Shown: in pieces, positions 6,058 to 7,091 of the stretch
Layout of the letters: each line of letters begins with the position of its first letter
Numbering within the stretch: position 1 is the first letter of the stretch
From: Paracoccaceae bacterium
GTDB lineage: Bacteria; Pseudomonadota; Alphaproteobacteria; Rhodobacterales; Rhodobacteraceae
Length of the DNA stretch: 7,091 nucleotides
Reading direction: 5' to 3'
NCBI GenBank assembly: GCA_002400675.1
Contig: NVQY01000110.1
Coordinates: 1 to 7,091, forward strand
Program-made: the position numbers and the translations under genes
The notes under the pieces: generated by a model
The model's database searches: none
The model's input: only the letters and a program-made list of their open reading frames with translations
What the model was told of the DNA's origin: nothing

Positions 6058-6516
6058 TCAGTTGCCCGGATAAGAGGCAAACACCGATTGCCCCCCATCC
6101 CCGGCCACCAGAACCACATCATAGGCGTCGCGTTCGTCGCCATATTCCATCCCCGGTGACCCCATGGGCATCCCGGGCGTGGCGATGCCAACCGCATCGG
6201 GGCGCTCGGCCAGCAGGCGCAGGATGTCACTGGCGGGCACATGACCCTCGACGGTGTAGCCCGCGACCGAGGCCGTGTGGCAGGCCCAGACCGCCTGCGG
6301 CAGGCCCGCATCCACCTTGGCCGATTGCAGGGCCTCTCCGGTGACATTGCGCACCTCGACGGCAAAACCCGCCGCCTGCATCCGTGCGATCCAGCCACCG
6401 CAACAGCCACAGCTTGCCTGTTTGAGGACGCTCATCACCGGCGGCGTGGTTTGCGCCGGTGCCACCGATGCGGCACCGATCACCAGTGCCGCGCTTAGCC
6501 AGACATTCTTTAGCAT
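6058..6516 (-). CDS. DUF411 periplasmic metal-binding protein
   Basis: A 152-aa exported protein. The signal peptide (1-22) has a hydrophobic LSAALVIGAASV core and a PAQ cleavage site. The mature part shows the full DUF411 pattern: SCGCCGGW (35-42; Cys36, Cys38 and Cys39 as thiol ligands), WACHTASVAGYTVEGHVPA (77-95; Cys79, His80, His92) and IATPGMPMGSPGMEYG (111-126; three Met in a Met-rich ligand stretch). The ligand set suits copper(I). Family members occur in copper and other metal resistance loci. The usual His in the W-x-x-H block after the CGCC motif appears to be Arg45 here. The ATG at 6516 is chosen over upstream starts because AAGGGA lies 9 nt before it and a clean signal peptide follows. 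It leads an operon with CtaG and sits behind a MerR/CueR-type promoter. Confidence 0.92.
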   Translation of the reverse strand: MLKNVWLSAALVIGAASVAPAQTTPPVMSVLKQASCGCCGGWIARMQAAGFAVEVRNVTGEALQSAKVDAGLPQAVWACHTASVAGYTVEGHVPASDILRLLAERPDAVGIATPGMPMGSPGMEYGDERDAYDVVLVAGDGGQSVFASYPGN

Positions 6517-6568
6517 TTGCCATAATCCCTTGGTTTCCACCGGCGCGCAACGCAACCGGGCAGCCGGT

Positions 6569-6599
6569 AGCCTGCAACCTCTAGCGACGTTAGGGTCAA
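6569..6599 (-). promoter_or_regulatory. Probable MerR/CueR-type metal-responsive promoter of the DUF411-ctaG operon
   Basis: On the minus strand TTGACC (6599-6594) is followed after an overlong 19-bp spacer by CAGGCT (6574-6569), about 53 bp before the DUF411 start. The spacer holds an imperfect dyad CTAACG-T-CGCTAG flanked by ACC and GGT, the arrangement MerR-family activators such as CueR bind; E. coli copA also has TTGACC with a 19-bp spacer. The -10 is poor, and the ACC-to-GGT spacing is one base shorter than in copA. No MerR-family gene is in the window. Confidence 0.5.
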
Positions 6600-6674
6600 G
6601 CCCGCAAAGCCCCGTGCGCCCAAATGCCGCGCAGCATTGTCAGAGAGCGGTGCCTGATTGCGACTGCCGCGCGG

Positions 6675-7091
6675 TTAGCTGGACCGTTTGCGCCGTCTGC
6701 GCCCGCTTGCGCCCACCTCGCCCCCGGCGTTGAACGACGGGTTGGGCAGGGTCAGCACCTGCGCCAGATTGGGGAACGGGTCGGTTTTGTGCGGAATGGC
6801 GTTGGCGGCGACAAAATGGTCCTGAAACTTGGGGGCGATGGCAGTTTCCACTTTGGTGATGTCGCGCACCATCTGTTCGACCTCGGCCCGCGCGTGCGTG
6901 CTGCACAGGGCAATGCGCGCGCCGGTGCCGGCGGCGTTGCCAGCGGACGTTACCTTGGCCAGCGGTGCGTCGGGGATCATGCCCAGAACCATCGCGTGCT
7001 TGGTCGAAATATGCGCGCCAAACGCCCCGGCCAGCACCACGCGGTCGACCTTGTCCACGCCCATTTCATCCATCAACAACCGCGCCCCGGC
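6675..7091 (-). CDS. DUF4445/ASKHA-domain reductive activator (RamA/RACo-like), C-terminal part
   Basis: This is the last 138 residues of a protein whose start lies beyond the right edge; full-length family members are usually over 500 aa, with an N-terminal 2Fe-2S ferredoxin domain and a C-terminal ASKHA ATPase-like domain. The visible part has the family's late motifs: VDRVVLAGAFGAHIS, AMVLGMIPDAPLAKV, TSAGNAAGTGARIAL and FQDHFVAANAIPHK. These proteins reductively reactivate corrinoid cofactors of methyltransferases. In Rhodobacteraceae a RamA-like member has been linked to reactivation of a split B12-dependent methionine synthase, which is a reasonable guess here. The protein ends in a basic tail (GRRRRKRSS). 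The frame is open to the last base, so the apparent TTG start near 7079 is not real. A weak AATGC/GCATT hairpin (6623-6638) lies downstream. Confidence 0.85.
   Translation of the reverse strand, partial: AGARLLMDEMGVDKVDRVVLAGAFGAHISTKHAMVLGMIPDAPLAKVTSAGNAAGTGARIALCSTHARAEVEQMVRDITKVETAIAPKFQDHFVAANAIPHKTDPFPNLAQVLTLPNPSFNAGGEVGASGRRRRKRSS

Noticed and set aside
6024..6410. 128-codon minus-strand frame overlapping DUF411 and touching the ctaG start
   Set aside because: It is an out-of-frame shadow of the DUF411 gene; the apparent overlap with the ctaG GTG is incidental.

Overview
The window looks like chromosomal DNA from a marine alphaproteobacterium, most likely a Rhodobacteraceae (Roseobacter-group) species. 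This is inferred from the high G+C content, the strong G/C preference at third codon positions, an Asp tRNA of alphaproteobacterial type with encoded CCA, and the gene families present: arsenite oxidase, DUF411 with CtaG, and a DUF4445 corrinoid-activator-type protein. No transposase, integrase, CRISPR array or phage structural gene is visible.

Layout. At the left edge is the last third of aioA, the molybdenum catalytic subunit of arsenite oxidase (+ strand, cut by the window edge). A hairpin follows it, then about 430 bp with no intact gene but with coding-like scraps in two frames. Next is a compact minus-strand operon read from 3194 to 1273: an AI-2E/PerM-family membrane protein, a 91-aa YqjD/ElaB-like tail-anchored protein, and a 151-aa YqjE/'holin III'-like membrane protein. 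The junctions are a 1-nt TAATG overlap and a 9-nt gap. Divergent from it is a plus-strand gene for a 177-aa secreted protein of unknown function, then a hairpin, a histidine phosphatase gene and a tRNA-Asp gene with a good sigma-70-type promoter.

The right third is again on the minus strand. It holds the 3' end of a DUF4445/ASKHA reductive-activator gene (cut by the right edge), then a probable MerR/CueR-type metal-responsive promoter, then a DUF411 periplasmic metal-binding protein gene followed 30 bp later by a CtaG-type cytochrome oxidase assembly gene.

How it fits together. The DUF411-CtaG pair reads as a copper handling and cytochrome c oxidase assembly unit, and the 19-bp promoter spacer in front of it suggests metal control. 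Arsenite oxidase feeds electrons to periplasmic cytochrome c or cupredoxin and so to the oxidases, so a respiratory theme is possible, but the two loci are about 4 kb apart and need not be linked. The AI-2E/YqjD-like/YqjE-like operon is the least explained unit. I see no clearly new defence or mobile system. The best leads are that operon, the metal-type promoter, the scrambled coding remnant after aioA, and the unexplained open frame upstream of the AI-2E gene.
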